A program made the position numbers and the translations under genes. Positions 1 through 12,341 of a stretch of 64,000 nt of DNA are shown here, one piece after another (position 1 is the first letter of the stretch; each line of letters starts with the position of its first letter). Origin of the DNA: Ilex aquifolium (Eukaryota; Streptophyta; Magnoliopsida; Aquifoliales; Aquifoliaceae). The notes under the pieces are model-generated. The model worked only from the letters and a program-made list of their open reading frames with translations. It was not told where the DNA came from and made no database searches. The stretch spans positions 35,890,701 to 35,954,700 of the forward strand of contig OX637396.1 of NCBI GenBank assembly GCA_951799425.1. Direction: 5' to 3'.

Positions 1-755
1 TTGAAAATATGCTTATCTAGAGGGGGTCTCATTGAAGATATACTTACCTAGAGGGGTGTGAATAAAGTTTGTACTCAAATATATCATGGACAATTTAGTA
101 AAATTGCATTACAATTAATATTTTTAATCTGACAAGGGGTGTCACTGAAGATTTAGAAAATAGAGGGGGTGTCCTTGAAGATATGGTAAACTAGAAGGGG
201 TGTGGTTGAAATTTTCCCAAAAATATAAATTTTAATCGACTCAAATTTTAATGAATCGAATTTTAATTGACACGAATTTTAATAAGTAATATAATATAAA
301 TTTTAATCGACTCGAATTGAATTTTAATTGAAGATAACAACATAGATAGAGCTCAAATAGGCTCAAATTTTAATATGTAAAAAAAGAATTTTATTAGACT
401 CGAATTTTAATACGTAAAAAAAAAAAAATTTACTCAGTTCAAATCAAATTTTAATCGGCTCAAATTTTAGTATATAGAAAAACGAATTTTAATCAACTCG
501 AATTTTAATATGTAGAAAAATGAATTTTAATCAAATTTTATGTAGAAAGTTTGTTTGGGGTTATGTAGGGACATTTTTTGTATTTTAGATGATTTTTTTT
601 TTTTTTGTTAGAAATAGTGGTTTAATGGCAGGGGTGTCAGTGATGTTTAAATATAAATTAGAGGGTGTGTCAGTGATGTTTTTGATAATAGAGCGGTGTC
701 GTTGAAGATACAGTAAACTAGAGGGGATGTACCTGAAATTTTCTCAAAAAGGAAA
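1..755. repeat. AT-rich dispersed repeat, partial
   Basis: The ends (1-212 and 640-750) carry related blocks of the form 'gaagatat-ggtaaactaga-gggg-tg-tgaaatttt'. The middle (213-550) is a degenerate array of AAATTTTAATCGACTC-like words. The same material occurs at 34303-35166 and 27531-27796, where it forms the ends of a TIR element. No coding potential is visible. The left end runs out of the window. Confidence 0.6.
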
Positions 756-2235
756 TAAAGTGGCTTTTAAGCCTTTTATTTATACGGTACATTTAAGTGA
801 ACAGTAAAATGAAGCTCCGTGTTTTCATTGGTTTCGAAATCGGTTGAGACCGTTTTAGGAGAAAACATAAAAAACATCATTTAGCTGTTTCTGAAAAATG
901 GCTATTGTGGAGACTGGAGAGAGTTTTCTAAAATTTGAAAATGGAAACAACTAACCAAACGTGTTTTTGTAGCTTTTGTTGTTGCAAAAAACAGAAAACT
1001 GTTTTACCTCAATAAAAAAAACAGAAAACAGAAAACTGTTTTTGAATTACAAACCAAACAGGCTCGAAGTGTTCAAGGTCTAGGGAAAAAAAAAATAGAC
1101 AGGGTTTATAATATTTTTGGTCTCTAAATATTCACTTTTTGTTAGTTTAGTTTTTATTATATCAATTTTGTCCCTAAAATATTTAATTTATGTCAATTTA
1201 GTCCCTACAATATTCAATTTATGTCAATTTAGTCCCTACATAGATATACCGTTAAATTTTATAACGTGATACTGTCTAAAAAAATGACACGTGATCACCT
1301 CTATGTTTCGTTGTACGAGGACAAGATAGTCTTGCAAAAATTCCATGGTGACTAGAATAATTTTGAACTCCCCATTCATAAATTCACCACTCTCATCAGA
1401 TTGGAAATAAAAACTTGAGGAATTAAAAACATTGTGCACCATATAATGGTGGGGGAGAAAGAAGCCCAAGGACATGAAGGAGACCTTGAGATGACCATAG
1501 TAGATACTGAGTCATTCATTGCTTACTTCCTAGAAAGACCCATCTAAGCTCAAGGATATGAAGAGTAAGCCTAATAATGGTGGGGAAGAAAGGAGCCGAA
1601 GTCAACAGAAGAAAAATAGAATGGAAACAAGGGGCCTGTAAACCACCACTTGGCAGGGAAAAGGAAAAAAAAAAAAACAAGAAGGCGAATCTTCCGAGCA
1701 TAGATTTGGTAGTCTGATACTAAAAAATAAAATTACAATACTGTCGATTACTACTTTGTATAGTAAAATTACAACTTTAAAATGAAAAGTTATAATTGCT
1801 TTTGGGAGACGATCATAGACTCAATCAACTCTCACTTGATTTGCCAATTCTGAAAAGAGTGTTGCAACTCCCAAAATTTTTGCATCTCTCAGGACTCATA
1901 TGAGGGGCGGCCCAACAGTGGAAATAGAAAAGTCGGGGCTTTATGCCCCATTCCTATGAAAAGTCCCAAAATTTTAGGTACCTTAAATAGTCTATTTAAA
2001 AATTTTAATTAAATAAATATTTTAAACCCAACAAAAAAGTCTCATAAAAACATAAACTCAATCAAAAAAAAAATTAAATTAAATTATTTAGGCCCCATAA
2101 TCCAACCCAAACATTAAAAACCCAAAAATTACAAATAAAAAAAACTAATGGTAAAAAAAAAATTATCAACGCAAAAGTCAAATCATTACTTACAACTTAT
2201 TCTCTCTCTCGCTAAAAACTAAAAAGTTGAAAACC
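756..2235. other. Intergenic, no gene recognised
   Basis: AT-rich sequence with poly-A and poly-T tracts. Around 1080-1240 there are repeated 'caatttagtccctac' phrases like those in plant MITE ends. Short open frames here lack any recognisable motif. Nothing else is supported. Confidence 0.5.
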
Positions 2236-2996
2236 AAAAAACTTAGATTGTGTTTGGATTGTGTTCCAAAAACAGTTTTTTATTCTCAAACCACAAAAAA
2301 TTAGAGAAAAATTATTTGGTTAGAATTTTTCAAAAATAATTTTGCAAAAAAAGTGGGAACTGAGACCAAAAAATAGAGAACATATATTGGGGTATTTTGG
2401 AGACAAAAGATGGGAAAATTGAAAAACACAGAGAACAAGAGACCTTTAATGAGGTCTCCCGTTCGAACCCCCTTAGCAGCACTAAAAGCTCCTTTTTTTT
2501 TTTTCCTTTCTCTCTCCCCGACTTTCTCTCTCTCCACTTTGTCTCTAGACAGAACAAACACACACACACACACAACGTCTTCTCCAGCAAAAGGGTTCGC
2601 TCCGACGACTGGAGGATGTCTTCTTTGACAACTAAGAGCTCTCCGACAAAAACAGAGCCCTTGATTTTTTCTCGACGCTGGATCTTGATTCGGATCCAGT
2701 CGATCTACTTCGAATCTACTTCAAAACACACACACAGACACATTAATCTACTTCGGATATACTTCAGATTTGTTTTTTCTCTACAATTGCTTCGAATCTG
2801 CTTCAGATCTGTAAGAAAGAAGTAGGATTAGAGGCAGTGAAAGGGAAACTGATGTCGGATCTGGCTGAAATTTTCTCTAGTAGCTTCAAAATCTAGTTGA
2901 AATTTTTTTTTTCTTTTTGCCTTTTTTTTTTTTGTATTTTATCAAGTTTAATATATTGAAAAAATTTTATATGAAACACTCAATCCAAACAGGTTT

Positions 2997-3794
2997 TGAT
3001 GATGCACAAAATTGTCTGGTGCAAGATCAACAGTCAAGAATGTATAAGAGTGTAATCAATGGCAATCAAGGAATTAAGACGATAAGTAATAGATCAACAC
3101 AGAGATTTATAGTGGTTTGGTCCGGGTGACCTACTCCACTCTTGGGAACATCGACGGTGGCCGGAGGTGTTTTATTGATGAACAGTGTAACCGGGAGAGT
3201 AACTCCAGGAGTATTACAGTGCTTGGGGAAAAGAGAGAGCAATGTGTGCAATCAAGTATGTGAGGTAATGGAGGCGTCCCCTTATTCTTGAGAGGGTTTA
3301 CATTTTATAGCTAGAGTAAGGCGGTGACGTGAGGAAGATGTCTTCCACTATTTTGGTAAGTGCAATCTTAGTAGGAATAAATCTCTTTGGCAAGCACAAT
3401 TAAGGTAGGAATAGATCTCCGTATCCCGATATTCTTTCCTTATGCTCTCATTTAGTCGGAGGAAGATCATGATCTGGACTAGGCTCGATCATCTTCTTAA
3501 ACTTGAACTTGACTTGAGCAGGCTTAGACTTGTACTGGAGTACCAAAGTCAAGAGGAGGAGGCGCCTAAGGGGCTGCCATGGGTGGCGCCCAAGGGACTT
3601 GCGCCTAAGGGACTTGCCCTGGCGGCGCCCAAGTGCAGCCATGCATGGCGCCCAAGGGCTGCCATAGGCGGCGCCCAAGGGGCATGCCTAGGTGGCGCCC
3701 AAGGGTTGCCATGGATTCTCTTTGTTTGGGCTCTTCTTTGAGCTTTCTCAATTTATTTTTATTGGGCTCAGCCTAGACAAATTTGGGCTCGTCA
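2997..3794 (-). mobile_element. Solo LTR, family shared with 62549-63537
   Basis: The segment starts TGATGATGCACAAA and ends GGGCTCGTCA, the reverse complement of the ends of the 62.5-kb copy, so it lies on the minus strand. It is bounded by LTR-type TG...CA and flanked by the perfect 5-bp duplication GGTTT (2992-2996 and 3795-3799). No internal retroelement sequence remains, as expected after recombination between two LTRs. A GC-rich block at about 3545-3712 repeats GGCGCCCAAGGG words. The superfamily cannot be told from an LTR alone. Confidence 0.85.
3545..3712. repeat. GGCGCC-rich minisatellite in the solo LTR
   Basis: Several degenerate copies of a GGCGCCCAAGGG-centred unit of roughly 24-30 bp, much more GC-rich than the surroundings. 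The sister LTR has the same kind of array at about 62690-62790, so this belongs to the LTR. Confidence 0.7.
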
Positions 3795-3974
3795 GGTTTT
3801 ATTGTTTTATGTTCTGTAGAATTATTTTTGAAAACATATAACCAAACAAGTTTTTCAATACAAAAATATCAAAACATACTTTTCTAAAATTCTTCTCAAA
3901 AACATATTTTTGGATATTGCTTTATGAAATGCAGTTCAAACACACCTTGAAATTTACTCTCTCTCAACTCTGGT

Positions 3975-4220
3975 AACAGGCCAAGTTGGCCAACACCCAA
4001 CAAAAAGGGACCAATTAAAAGAATCTCAAAAAAAAATTCTTGATAAATTTGGTAGTAGTAATAAAAAATTTGTAATAAAAATTTTAGGTGAAAATTGTGA
4101 AAATAAATAAGTAGATAATGATATAAAAGATATTAAACAAATAATGAAATAAAAGATATTAAAAAAATAATGACATTGAAGATAATAAAACAAAAGATAA
4201 TGAGATATTAAGTATCACGT
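3975..4220. repeat. Dispersed repeat, copy 1
   Basis: Begins near 'ggccaagttggcc-aacacccaac' and ends in imperfect 'ataatgaaataaaagata' direct repeats. A close copy lies at 10062-10275 in the same orientation. Not coding. Confidence 0.6.
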
Positions 4221-4229
4221 GATAAGTTT

Positions 4230-4827
4230 ATGATAAAAAAAACTGTTAGCAATCTAAACGCTGTCTATTTAAGGGATTAGATAGAAATATATTCGATATT
4301 TTAAGGACCAAAATGATGCAATTAAAATATTGGAGATCAAAATGAAACAAACTCGATACTTTGGGACCTCCAATACAATTAACCCTAACTTTTATAATAA
4401 ATCCAACCCAAAAATCACATACCCATACCAAAAAGTTCGCATTACAACCAGTAGGATTCTAACAAATAGAGAAGGAAAAATAACAAATGCCTAACGCAAT
4501 AATGTGAAAATAGATCCGATGATTAACGCTACCTAAAATCACCCACAAGCCCATAACAAAAGACACGAACCCTAACTCAAAAGGGCTATGAACTGTCGGT
4601 GAAGCATTATCACAATATCGGTGTGAAGAGTCGAAGGATCCTCTCTTTCTGTTGCCAGTTAGCCTCCAAATATAATGGTTAGCTCAGATAAGAGCACTTT
4701 AAGCTATTCAAATAGATCCAATTCCAGTCTAGAGTAGTGGTGTGTTATTGGGTCGGTAATTCAAGTTCTGTCCCCCGACACAGCTTGCTTGTTTGGAAGC
4801 CATGACAAGCTTTTATCCTGATCGTAC
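4230..4827. other. Intergenic, MITE-like fragment, no gene
   Basis: Positions 4250-4430 contain 'ggaccaaaatgatgcaattaa' type sequence common in plant MITE ends, partly shared with 7740-7790. The rest, to 4827, shows nothing I recognise. Confidence 0.4.
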
Positions 4828-5063
4828 TGAATTCTTCTAAATATTTTGAAGTCCAACAGTTGCAAGTCTAGTTGGGAACTTGGATATATAATGAGATTAA
4901 AATGGCCAATTACCATTTTAAGGGAGCCCATTTCAAACACAATAGTAAATGATCAACTGAATTGTACAATCATGTAATTACATTTTTAGGATTTCCATGG
5001 AAACTGCACTTGTTTGTATAGTTTCCTTTGCCCCTAGAGACCATTCTGATAGGCCCTCATTGG
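4828..5063. repeat. Left flank of a 0.8-kb segmental duplication (copy 1)
   Basis: This segment and the MITE that follows are repeated at 7866-8682 with scattered substitutions. The shared sequence includes the MITE, so the MITE was present before the duplication. Confidence 0.7.
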
Positions 5064-5576
5064 TAGGGATGTTAAATGAAACGAGCTGGCCCGGGCTCGG
5101 ATCATTTTTTGACTCGTTCAAGCTCGTTCAATTTGTAATACAAGCTGAGCTTGAATAGAATTTTAGGCTAATTTTGTATACGAGCCGAGCCCGAGTTATT
5201 TGGTCGGATCACATAAACTCATTACTATTTTCTTATTAAATTTTTTTAAATTTTTATACCTCTTGGCTGTCAACAACACACACAAATTCCAAATTCTAAC
5301 CACCGACTATCGTGGTGTTTGAGACTTGATTGAGAATTGAGATAATAACAGGTTCCAAGCTTGAGCTCGAACCTAAACTCAAGTTTGAGCTCGCACTAAT
5401 AAACGAGGTTAGACGAGCCGACCCCGAACGGATCATGTTTCTAATGAACTAAGCCCGAACAAAATTTTAAACTCAGCATCCGAGCACGAGCCGAGTTTAA
5501 GTAGACCTAAAAAATTACGAGCCGAGCCAGAGCATACCAAAGCTTGCCCAAACTCGGCTCGTTTAATACCACCCCA
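5064..5576. mobile_element. GAGC-rich hAT-type MITE, copy 1
   Basis: Starts TAGGGATGTTAAATGAAACG and ends near CGTTTAATACCACCCCAA, an imperfect terminal inverted repeat. The ends match the hAT terminal pattern (T/C)A(A/G)NG. The left flank CTCATTGG matches the right flank TTCATTGG of the duplicate copy at 8135-8682, supporting an 8-bp target duplication. The interior is full of GAGCC/GAGCT words and has no transposase. Its right side abuts the GNOM relic directly, so this junction is rearranged. Confidence 0.65.
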
Positions 5577-6105
5577 ACTCACATTCCTCCTCATGACAGC
5601 CAATACAGCACCTATTTCTGAATTAATCATACATCCAAAAGCGAATTGATGAGAATTTGGTGACTCACAATCTTCAGGTTCTTCTTCAATGGCCTTGATT
5701 CCAGATTGCAGCTTTAGTCGCCCCATCCTGAAGTTACTCTATTCTCACAGAAGTCAGACCACAAGTGATCCGGGATTATCAACTGCTATACAGAGAAAAC
5801 ACTGGAACCAGGCTAAATCATACCCTTCACAATCTGCATGGAAATCCGATTGATATATTTAAAATACTTTATGGGAAATGCACAGATCAGGTCATAACAG
5901 GCCAAAGCGAGGGAAGATTAGGTAGGTTACGTACCCGATGATCCCTACACAGCTTTTCGGATCACTGCATCCATCCAACAGTGCTATCTTCGGGTTTGGA
6001 TGAGTCGATCGACAGTCGCCAACGACCTTGTGCAGATTGCTTCCCGTCTTCGTCTTTGGCTTTCGGCTGAGACACCCATATCTCTCTCTCTCTCTCTGGT
6101 ATTGA
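5577..6105 (-). pseudogene. 5' fragment of a GNOM-like ARF guanine-nucleotide exchange factor
   Basis: The ATG at 5726 opens a frame beginning MGRLKLQSGIKAIEEEPED and continuing to AVLAVMRRNV, which matches the conserved N-terminus of GNOM/GNL1 proteins (Sec7-type ARF-GEFs of Golgi and endosomal traffic, normally over 1400 aa). Homology stops at about 5577, where MITE sequence begins, so only about 49 codons remain and no Sec7 domain is present. Upstream, a leader with a probable intron (donor GTACGT near 5934, acceptor TGCAG near 5838) runs to a CT-rich tract near 6080-6105, so the 5' UTR is preserved too. This is a captured or translocated 5' end rather than a working gene. The family call rests on remembered GNOM sequence. 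Confidence 0.75.
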
Positions 6106-6185
6106 AAGACCGACTCGCTTGATTTTTGATCGGGGACATTGTAACGTGATTTGGTAAACTAAAATCGCCTGGTGGGTATTAGTTT

Positions 6186-6591
6186 GGGTGAATTACAATT
6201 TATACCCTTAAAATATTGATATAGTTCCTATTTGGTACTTGGAGTTTCAATTTGAACAATTTAGTCCTTAACATCGCGATTGTGTTTCAATCACATATTT
6301 CCGTCCAAATCTGTTTCGAACACCAAAAGGAATAATATCACATGTAACTCACATGACATTTAAGAGGGGTATTTTGAACAATTCATCAACTCGTGTTGTC
6401 CAAAATACCCCTCTTAAATGTCTCGTAAGTTGCATGTGATGTTATTCTGTTTGATGTTCGAAATAGATCTGGACAGAAGTATGTGATTGAAACACAATCA
6501 CGACTTGAAGAATTAAATTGTTCAAATCGAAACTCCAAAGACTAAATAAGAACTATATCAATAGTTTAAGGGTATAAGTTGTAATTTATCC
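6186..6591. mobile_element. Foldback MITE with 9-bp target duplication
   Basis: A near-complete inverted repeat: two arms of about 195 bp meet near 6385. Ends are GGGTGAATTACAA and TTGTAATTTATCC. It is flanked by the perfect 9-bp repeat TATTAGTTT (6177-6185 and 6592-6600), the length Mutator-type elements make. No coding capacity. Confidence 0.85.
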
Positions 6592-6600
6592 TATTAGTTT

Positions 6601-7865
6601 GGATGAAAAGACAAAAACAGCCTAACATGACAAAGTAACAGTTTGAATAAAAGGGCTAAAAAAGTCAAAATAATCTTTAGGTGATATTAATTAGGCAGCA
6701 TCGTTATGCACGTCTATACTAGTAGCCCTATAATTTTTTTCAGTTTTTTACCCCAAAGTACAGCTTTGTACCGTCTCTCTTGCTACCCGATTCTTCATTC
6801 TTCATCTCTATCTACAATATTGAATTCTCATAATCTGAAATGATGGTTTTTTGGGAAAAGGAAAGAGGACAGACAAGATTTTTCTTGTGTTGAAGGATAA
6901 TCTGGAGTTAATTTTCAGAATTTAGATGATTATATCGAAGAACTTAAACATACTAAAATAATAGAAGAAAATAACACTATTCATCTCACATGTTCTCATC
7001 TCACTGTGTACTGGAGAATATGCTCTCCGTGGGAGGTTGCAACCTTGGTGGAAGATATTAGAATAATTTCAAGCGACCTTAGTCTTAGGCTGGTATATAA
7101 CTCTCGTACAGCTAACAAGGCAGCCCCATTGGGCGGCCAAAGCGAGGATGTCCCTCTCACTTTCGGAAAGCTGGGTTTTTAATCCACCTGCGGATTTGAG
7201 ACGTATCCTTTTAATTGATTGTAAACATAATTCGATTTCGTAATGAAAGTGTAATGCCCCCTGTTTCAGGGACGTGTTACTTGATTAAATAAATCGATCA
7301 CAATAAACTATAAATATCTTCGAATACAGGGATAGATCTAATTGCCTCAATAAATTTATAATCACAATTTTGATCTCCAAATACCAATAAAATTTAAAAA
7401 TTATATCAAGATTCGTCCATCTTCGATCCCTCAAATATCAACTTTGGTCATTCCCTCCGAGATCATCCTAAAAAAAAATATTAAAGGCGAGGAAGTATAC
7501 AATATGACAGGAAACAATATGCTCAACGAAAAAAGTATGAATGATCAAATACCAAATAATTCAATCGATAGACAATCATAAATACAAGAATCAAGAATCC
7601 AATTCGATAAGTCACATAACTCAATTTCTATCAAACATAGTCTCATACTTAGTTCCTTTTTTTTTTTCAAAAACAAGTGTCCCTCATATATCTCACATAT
7701 TATATTTGTTTGACTCGTTTTCATATAAGGAAATCATAATTGAAGTTACATACTTTGGGGACCTCTAATGCAATTAACCCATAATATTAATACTTAACTC
7801 ATCCAATTAGAACATCCTTAAAGGTAACCATAAGCATTTCTATAAATCAGAAGAGTCAAACTGTT
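6601..7865. other. Intergenic, no gene recognised
   Basis: AT-rich sequence. A short stretch near 7080-7190 is less AT-rich but has no open frame of note. I see no RNA gene or element ends here. Confidence 0.45.
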
Positions 7866-8134
7866 GAATTCTTCTAAAAATTTTCAAGTCCAACGGTTGT
7901 AAGTCCAGTTGTAAACTTGGACATATAATGAGATTAAAATGGAAAATTACCATTTTAAGGGAGCCCAATTCAAACACAATAGTAAATGATCAACTGAATT
8001 GTACAATCATGTAATTACATTTTTAGGATTTCCAAGGAAACTGCACTTGTTTGTATAGTTTTTTTTTTGTGCTATTAAAAAAAGGGTGGAGAAAATGAAA
8101 GCGCCGAGAGACCACTCCGATAAGCCCTCACTGA
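7866..8134. repeat. Left flank of the 0.8-kb segmental duplication (copy 2)
   Basis: Direct copy of 4828-5063 with substitutions and a small insertion near 8060-8100. Confidence 0.7.
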
Positions 8135-8682
8135 TAGGGGTGTTAAATGAAACGAGCTGGCTCGGGCTCGGATCAGTTTTTGGCTCGCTCAAGCTCGTTC
8201 AATTTTTAATACAAGCCAAACTTGAACATAATTTTAGGTTCATTTTGTATACGAGCCAAGCCCGAGTTATTTGGTTGGATCACATAAACTCATTACTATT
8301 TTCTTATTAATTTTTTTTTAATTTTTATACCTCTTAGCTGTCAACAACACACAAATTTCAAATCCCAACCACCGACTATCGACTGATCTGTGATCACATG
8401 ACTAATAGAAATTATAACTTCTCTCTATATAATATGTTCTCTTATTGAATCTATGGTGATTGAGACTTGATTGAGAGTTGAGATAATAACAGGTTCCGAG
8501 CTTGAGTTTGAACCTAAACTCAAGTTCCAGCTCGCACGGCTCATGTTTCTAACGAACCAAGTCTGAACAACATTTGTAACTCAGCATCCGAGCCCGAGCC
8601 GAGTTTAAGTAGACCTCAAAAATTACGAGCCGAGCCTGAGCATACCAAAGCTTGTCCAAGCTCGACTCGTTTAATATCCCTA
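8135..8682. mobile_element. GAGC-rich hAT-type MITE, copy 2
   Basis: Starts TAGGGGTGTTAAATGAAACG and ends CGTTTAATATCCCTA. Flanks are CTCACTGA (8127-8134) and TTCATTGG (8683-8690), a decayed 8-bp target duplication. Compared with copy 1 it has about 80 extra bases near 8380-8460, probably lost from copy 1. Not coding. Confidence 0.7.
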
Positions 8683-8690
8683 TTCATTGG

Positions 8691-10060
8691 TAGAATCATG
8701 AGACCTATGATCGCCTCCGTTACTTCTCTCAATAATGAACCTAACTAGATTAACAAATTGACCAACCAATGCACTTGTTATGATACACTCTTTGATGCAA
8801 CAACCTGATCATTGAATAGCCATATACATCACACATGCAACATCGCAATTAGAGCACTTCCATCCATGGAGTTAACATAGTCATTCTACATCAGGACAAG
8901 ATCAACCAAACCAACAGAAACACATAAATTCGCACGACAAGCAATAGTAAAATGAATTAAGAAGCATAATATCAAATTAAACCAAAAAAATTACTATCTT
9001 AAATGTAAGAGTTGGGCAGTGTTACGCTATTAACCTAAGAAGTACGGATATGGATACGAGATACAATACGAATATGACGAAACATCTGTAAATACATATA
9101 TTTTTACTATTATGTAACATAAGTTTGACAATCGTGTCAAGTAGAACGGTTTCGTGTCTGGTTGAACGGGTTTACATCAAAAAACCATCCATCCATACCC
9201 CATTCGTTTATATAAACGAGTCCAACTACCACACTCATACACGAATCATTTATTAGACGATTTACCCGATACAACCCGTGTGTCACCGCTAAATAAGAGA
9301 ATAGGTTAGAGTATTTCGAGTACACAAGAAAAATCATCAACTTGCTACACATTACACATGTTTGACCTGTTTATTATAACAATAAATCATGGCTGAGTAA
9401 AAAAATAAAGACAAAAAATAAACATTAAATGATTACTAAATTTGAACGAGTCTAAGGGATGAGAGGTGTGAGATGAGATAGAGGGTGAGAGTCAATTGCA
9501 CATTACCTCCCTCAATTATTACGAGTTACACTTAACCCTCTCATACTCAAATAAAGTGCAAAAATAATAGATTCCGTCTAATTTAACGGAGATTGACACA
9601 CATGCACTACACAAGGCATGTGAAATAATTTCTTTATAAAAATAAAATTTTAAATGGACAAATAACCCTCAAATAAACTTAATTAACAAAAAAGAAAAAA
9701 AAAACCATAAATGGTAGTTGTTCCTCTCTACAGTTCTCTCTCTCTCTCCCCCCTCCCCCCTCCCCCCTCCAACCCTTAATATATTTGGGATATGTTTGTG
9801 GTGATTTTCTACAGTGGTTTTTGCAGTATTTGGAGACAACATTGGGCAGGTTGTTGTTTAAAGAATTAGGTTAAAGGTTGCTGTGGTACCCAAATTGTGT
9901 TGGGTCCCAAATTATCAAAGTTAAAAGTGCCAAGTATGTTTGTTTTGGCGGATGAGAGCCTCCTGCACTCTAATTTACTGGGGATGATGAAGGCTGAGTG
10001 GTGATGGGTGAATGTTGGAATTGCTGGGTGGTGTTGAAGATTTTTTGGGAAATGAATGGG
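8691..10060. other. Intergenic, transposon fragments only
   Basis: Positions 9030-9115 resemble the left end of the 'tacggatacg' MITE at 22573. Positions 9137-9380 look like another short TIR relic with 'gtttcgtgtc' and 'tgacctgttt' ends. 9735-9770 is a CT/C-rich tract. No gene is supported. Confidence 0.4.
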
Positions 10061-10061
10061 A

Positions 10062-10275
10062 GGCAAGTTGGCCGACACCCAACAATTAAAAGAATCTCAA
10101 AAAAAAAAAAAAAAAAATTCTTGATAAATTTGGTACTAGTAATAAAAAGTTCAGGTGAAAATTGTGAAAATAAATAAGTAGATAATGAAATAAAAGATAT
10201 TAAAAAAATAATGAAATAAAAGATAATGAAATGGAAGATAATAAAACAGAAGATAATGAGATAGAAAAATATTAA
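10062..10275. repeat. Dispersed repeat, copy 2
   Basis: Direct copy of 3975-4220, with a longer poly-A run and the same 'ataatgaaataaaagata' tail. Confidence 0.6.
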
Positions 10276-10594
10276 AAAAAAATTAACAATTCTCGTAGTG
10301 GTTGCTTCTATGGAAAAAAACTTTTCAAAATTAAAATTGATAAAATATTACTTAAGATTGACTATGTAACAAGAGAGATTAATTGCATTAGCAATACTAT
10401 CAATCGACAAAAATATAGTACTAAAACTTAAATATAAAAACTTAATTAATATTTTTACAACTCAAAAAAGAAGAAAAACAAATTTATACTAAACTTAGAA
10501 GACATCAAATTGTCCTGAGCCACCCCTCGGCATAATTGCATTTGTTTTGGTTGTTTCAAACCAATTCCCGCACACTCTTGGAGATATAACAAAT

Positions 10595-10755
10595 GAGCAA
10601 TGTTATAGGGACCTTATTTGAGGACCTAATGATGTGGCTTCAATGTAACTATTAGATTAGTTGTGAGTTCAAATGTTAGATGGAGCCCACAACCAATCCA
10701 ATAGTTGTACATCATTAGGTCCCTAGATTAGATCATCAAATTAGGTTCAAATAAC
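10595..10755. mobile_element. Small inverted-repeat MITE
   Basis: 'ttatagggacctta-tttgaggacctaatgatg' on the left is mirrored by 'catcattaggtcccta ... ttaggttcaaataac' on the right, with inverted 'ccaatagttgtac' type sequence inside. No clear target duplication was identified. Confidence 0.45.
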
Positions 10756-10961
10756 ACTTTCCATAACAAAAACAAAGATCAATGGACTGAAATTTTTAAG
10801 GAGTTTAAGACTCCTACCAGTAAGCAGAAGAAAAAGTTTGAAACTCCATCAAAATCAGAGGACTCTGTTTAACGTTACTAGCCTTAGGCGCCAGGCCTTG
10901 AAATTATGATTTTCACATTAAAAGTTTGTTCTTTATCATTGGTTACATGTGTTTTTCCCCC

Positions 10962-11147
10962 TCTTCCAATGGTCTTGGTGTTAAATGGCATATCTAGTGC
11001 ACTAGATTCCAATTATTGCGGGATCTGGAAAGGGTTAAATGTACGCAATCGTACCCTTACAAGCAAAAGAGGCTATTTTCGTGACTCGAACATGTGATCT
11101 CCAAATCACAATAGAACAACCTTACCGTTACGCCAACACCCTCCCTC
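10962..11147 (-). mobile_element. Au-type SINE
   Basis: Read on the minus strand the sequence has GGCGTAACGGTAAGG (A-box region), then GTTCGAGTCACG (B box), AATAGCCTCTTTTGC, GGGTACGATTGCGTACA and CTAGTGCACTAG in the order of the plant Au SINE consensus. These are tRNA-derived, non-coding and transcribed by RNA polymerase III. Boundaries are approximate. The alignment is from memory of the family. Confidence 0.75.
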
Positions 11148-11149
11148 CA

Positions 11150-12341
11150 AAGGCAACATATTAATACACATGCATCTTCTTTTTTTTTCACATCTTCTTA
11201 GCATAATGTAGAATTATGTAATGAGTCCTAAACATTTTTTTTTGTCATTGGATTTTTTATGCTAGCGGAACGGAATTCTAGATGGAGATGAGCTTTACAT
11301 TAATCCATCAAACTATAGGGTTGGTCGGATTAGGATTATATCTTAATATATCAGAATGAGTTATCTCATGCACAATCCGAACCTGAAAATGTTGACATGC
11401 CTACTCAAGCTCGGTTGTGAAAGCCACAACAGAATTACACAGAGTAATCACTTTTGTAGAGCACTGACTCAAAAAAAAAAAAGCATGGAGACACATAAAT
11501 TCATATCCTCCTTTTGCCTTCATATTTTTTTTTCTGGAAATTCGAAAATAGTTGTCAATTAGAATGAACAAATAACATAATCGAAGATCATTAAAAAACT
11601 GCAAAATAACTCAGCAGATACGCATTGCACAGTAAAATTACAATCCTCGAACCAGCAAATGGGCAGAATCCTTCATATCTTCTCAAAATGACAATCAACT
11701 AAACTTGCAATTATTCATTTTGTATAACATCAAGATGGCAGTTACTTGCCCTCACAACATCACAAAGAACATGAGAAATATTAACATACACAGAGAAAAA
11801 ACAATGACAAGTAGGCATGTAACAGGCATTAGTCTACCTCTCCAGACATTTTTGTTTTCAGCTGAACTAATCAATTGTTGGCATATAAGAAAGTTGCTCC
11901 TTAAAACCGCCCCCTTGACAATCTGCAAACACCAACATAAATGAGAAAGTCAAGCGACATAGTGAGCAGCAGGGGAACACACGTATTAACACGAATAGTT
12001 GGTTTATTTTGGACGGAAAATGTCCCTATACCGGTGGATTTTGGGATGATATGAAAACAATTAGCATAACTTTACTTATTGTTCATCCAAAATTGAACAG
12101 GTATATGGGTTTTGGGCAATGTGAAACTAATCAATATAACAGAGGGGCTGATGTGGGAAAATTGATAGGAGAGAAAGTACAGTGAAATCTGGGCCATAGA
12201 AAACTGAATATAGAGTCAAGAAGAGACTAGTGTCATGAATGGATCCTTAGACAAGCAATTGGGTATAGACTCTAACCTCATCCACATCTTTAGCAGAAGC
12301 CCAACTTAACCTGAACTTTGTTACTGGATCAAAGGACCATC
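11150..12341. other. No gene; 3' flank of a dead NLR copy
   Basis: From about 11890 the sequence parallels the 3' flanks of the two larger NLR copies (17220-17770 and 41040-41737), sharing phrases such as 'caatctgca-acaccaaca' and 'ctgggccatag'. This marks it as the downstream region of the NLR tail at 12342. 11150-11890 shows no recognised feature. Confidence 0.55.

Larger units (their letters stand above)
2236..3960. mobile_element. Possible TIR element interrupted by a solo LTR
   Basis: The left side (from about 2240) has a TTGTGTTTGGATTG-like end and the right side (to about 3955) has a CAGTTCAAACACACC-like end, weakly inverted to each other. Between them are a CT-rich stretch with a (CA)n run (2490-2580, 2730) and no convincing gene. 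A solo LTR at 2997-3794 splits it. The ends are imperfect and no target duplication was found, so the call is tentative. Confidence 0.3.

Noticed and set aside
2440-2480. tRNA-like B box ('gttcgaaccc') on the plus strand
   Set aside because: No A box at the right distance and no cloverleaf.
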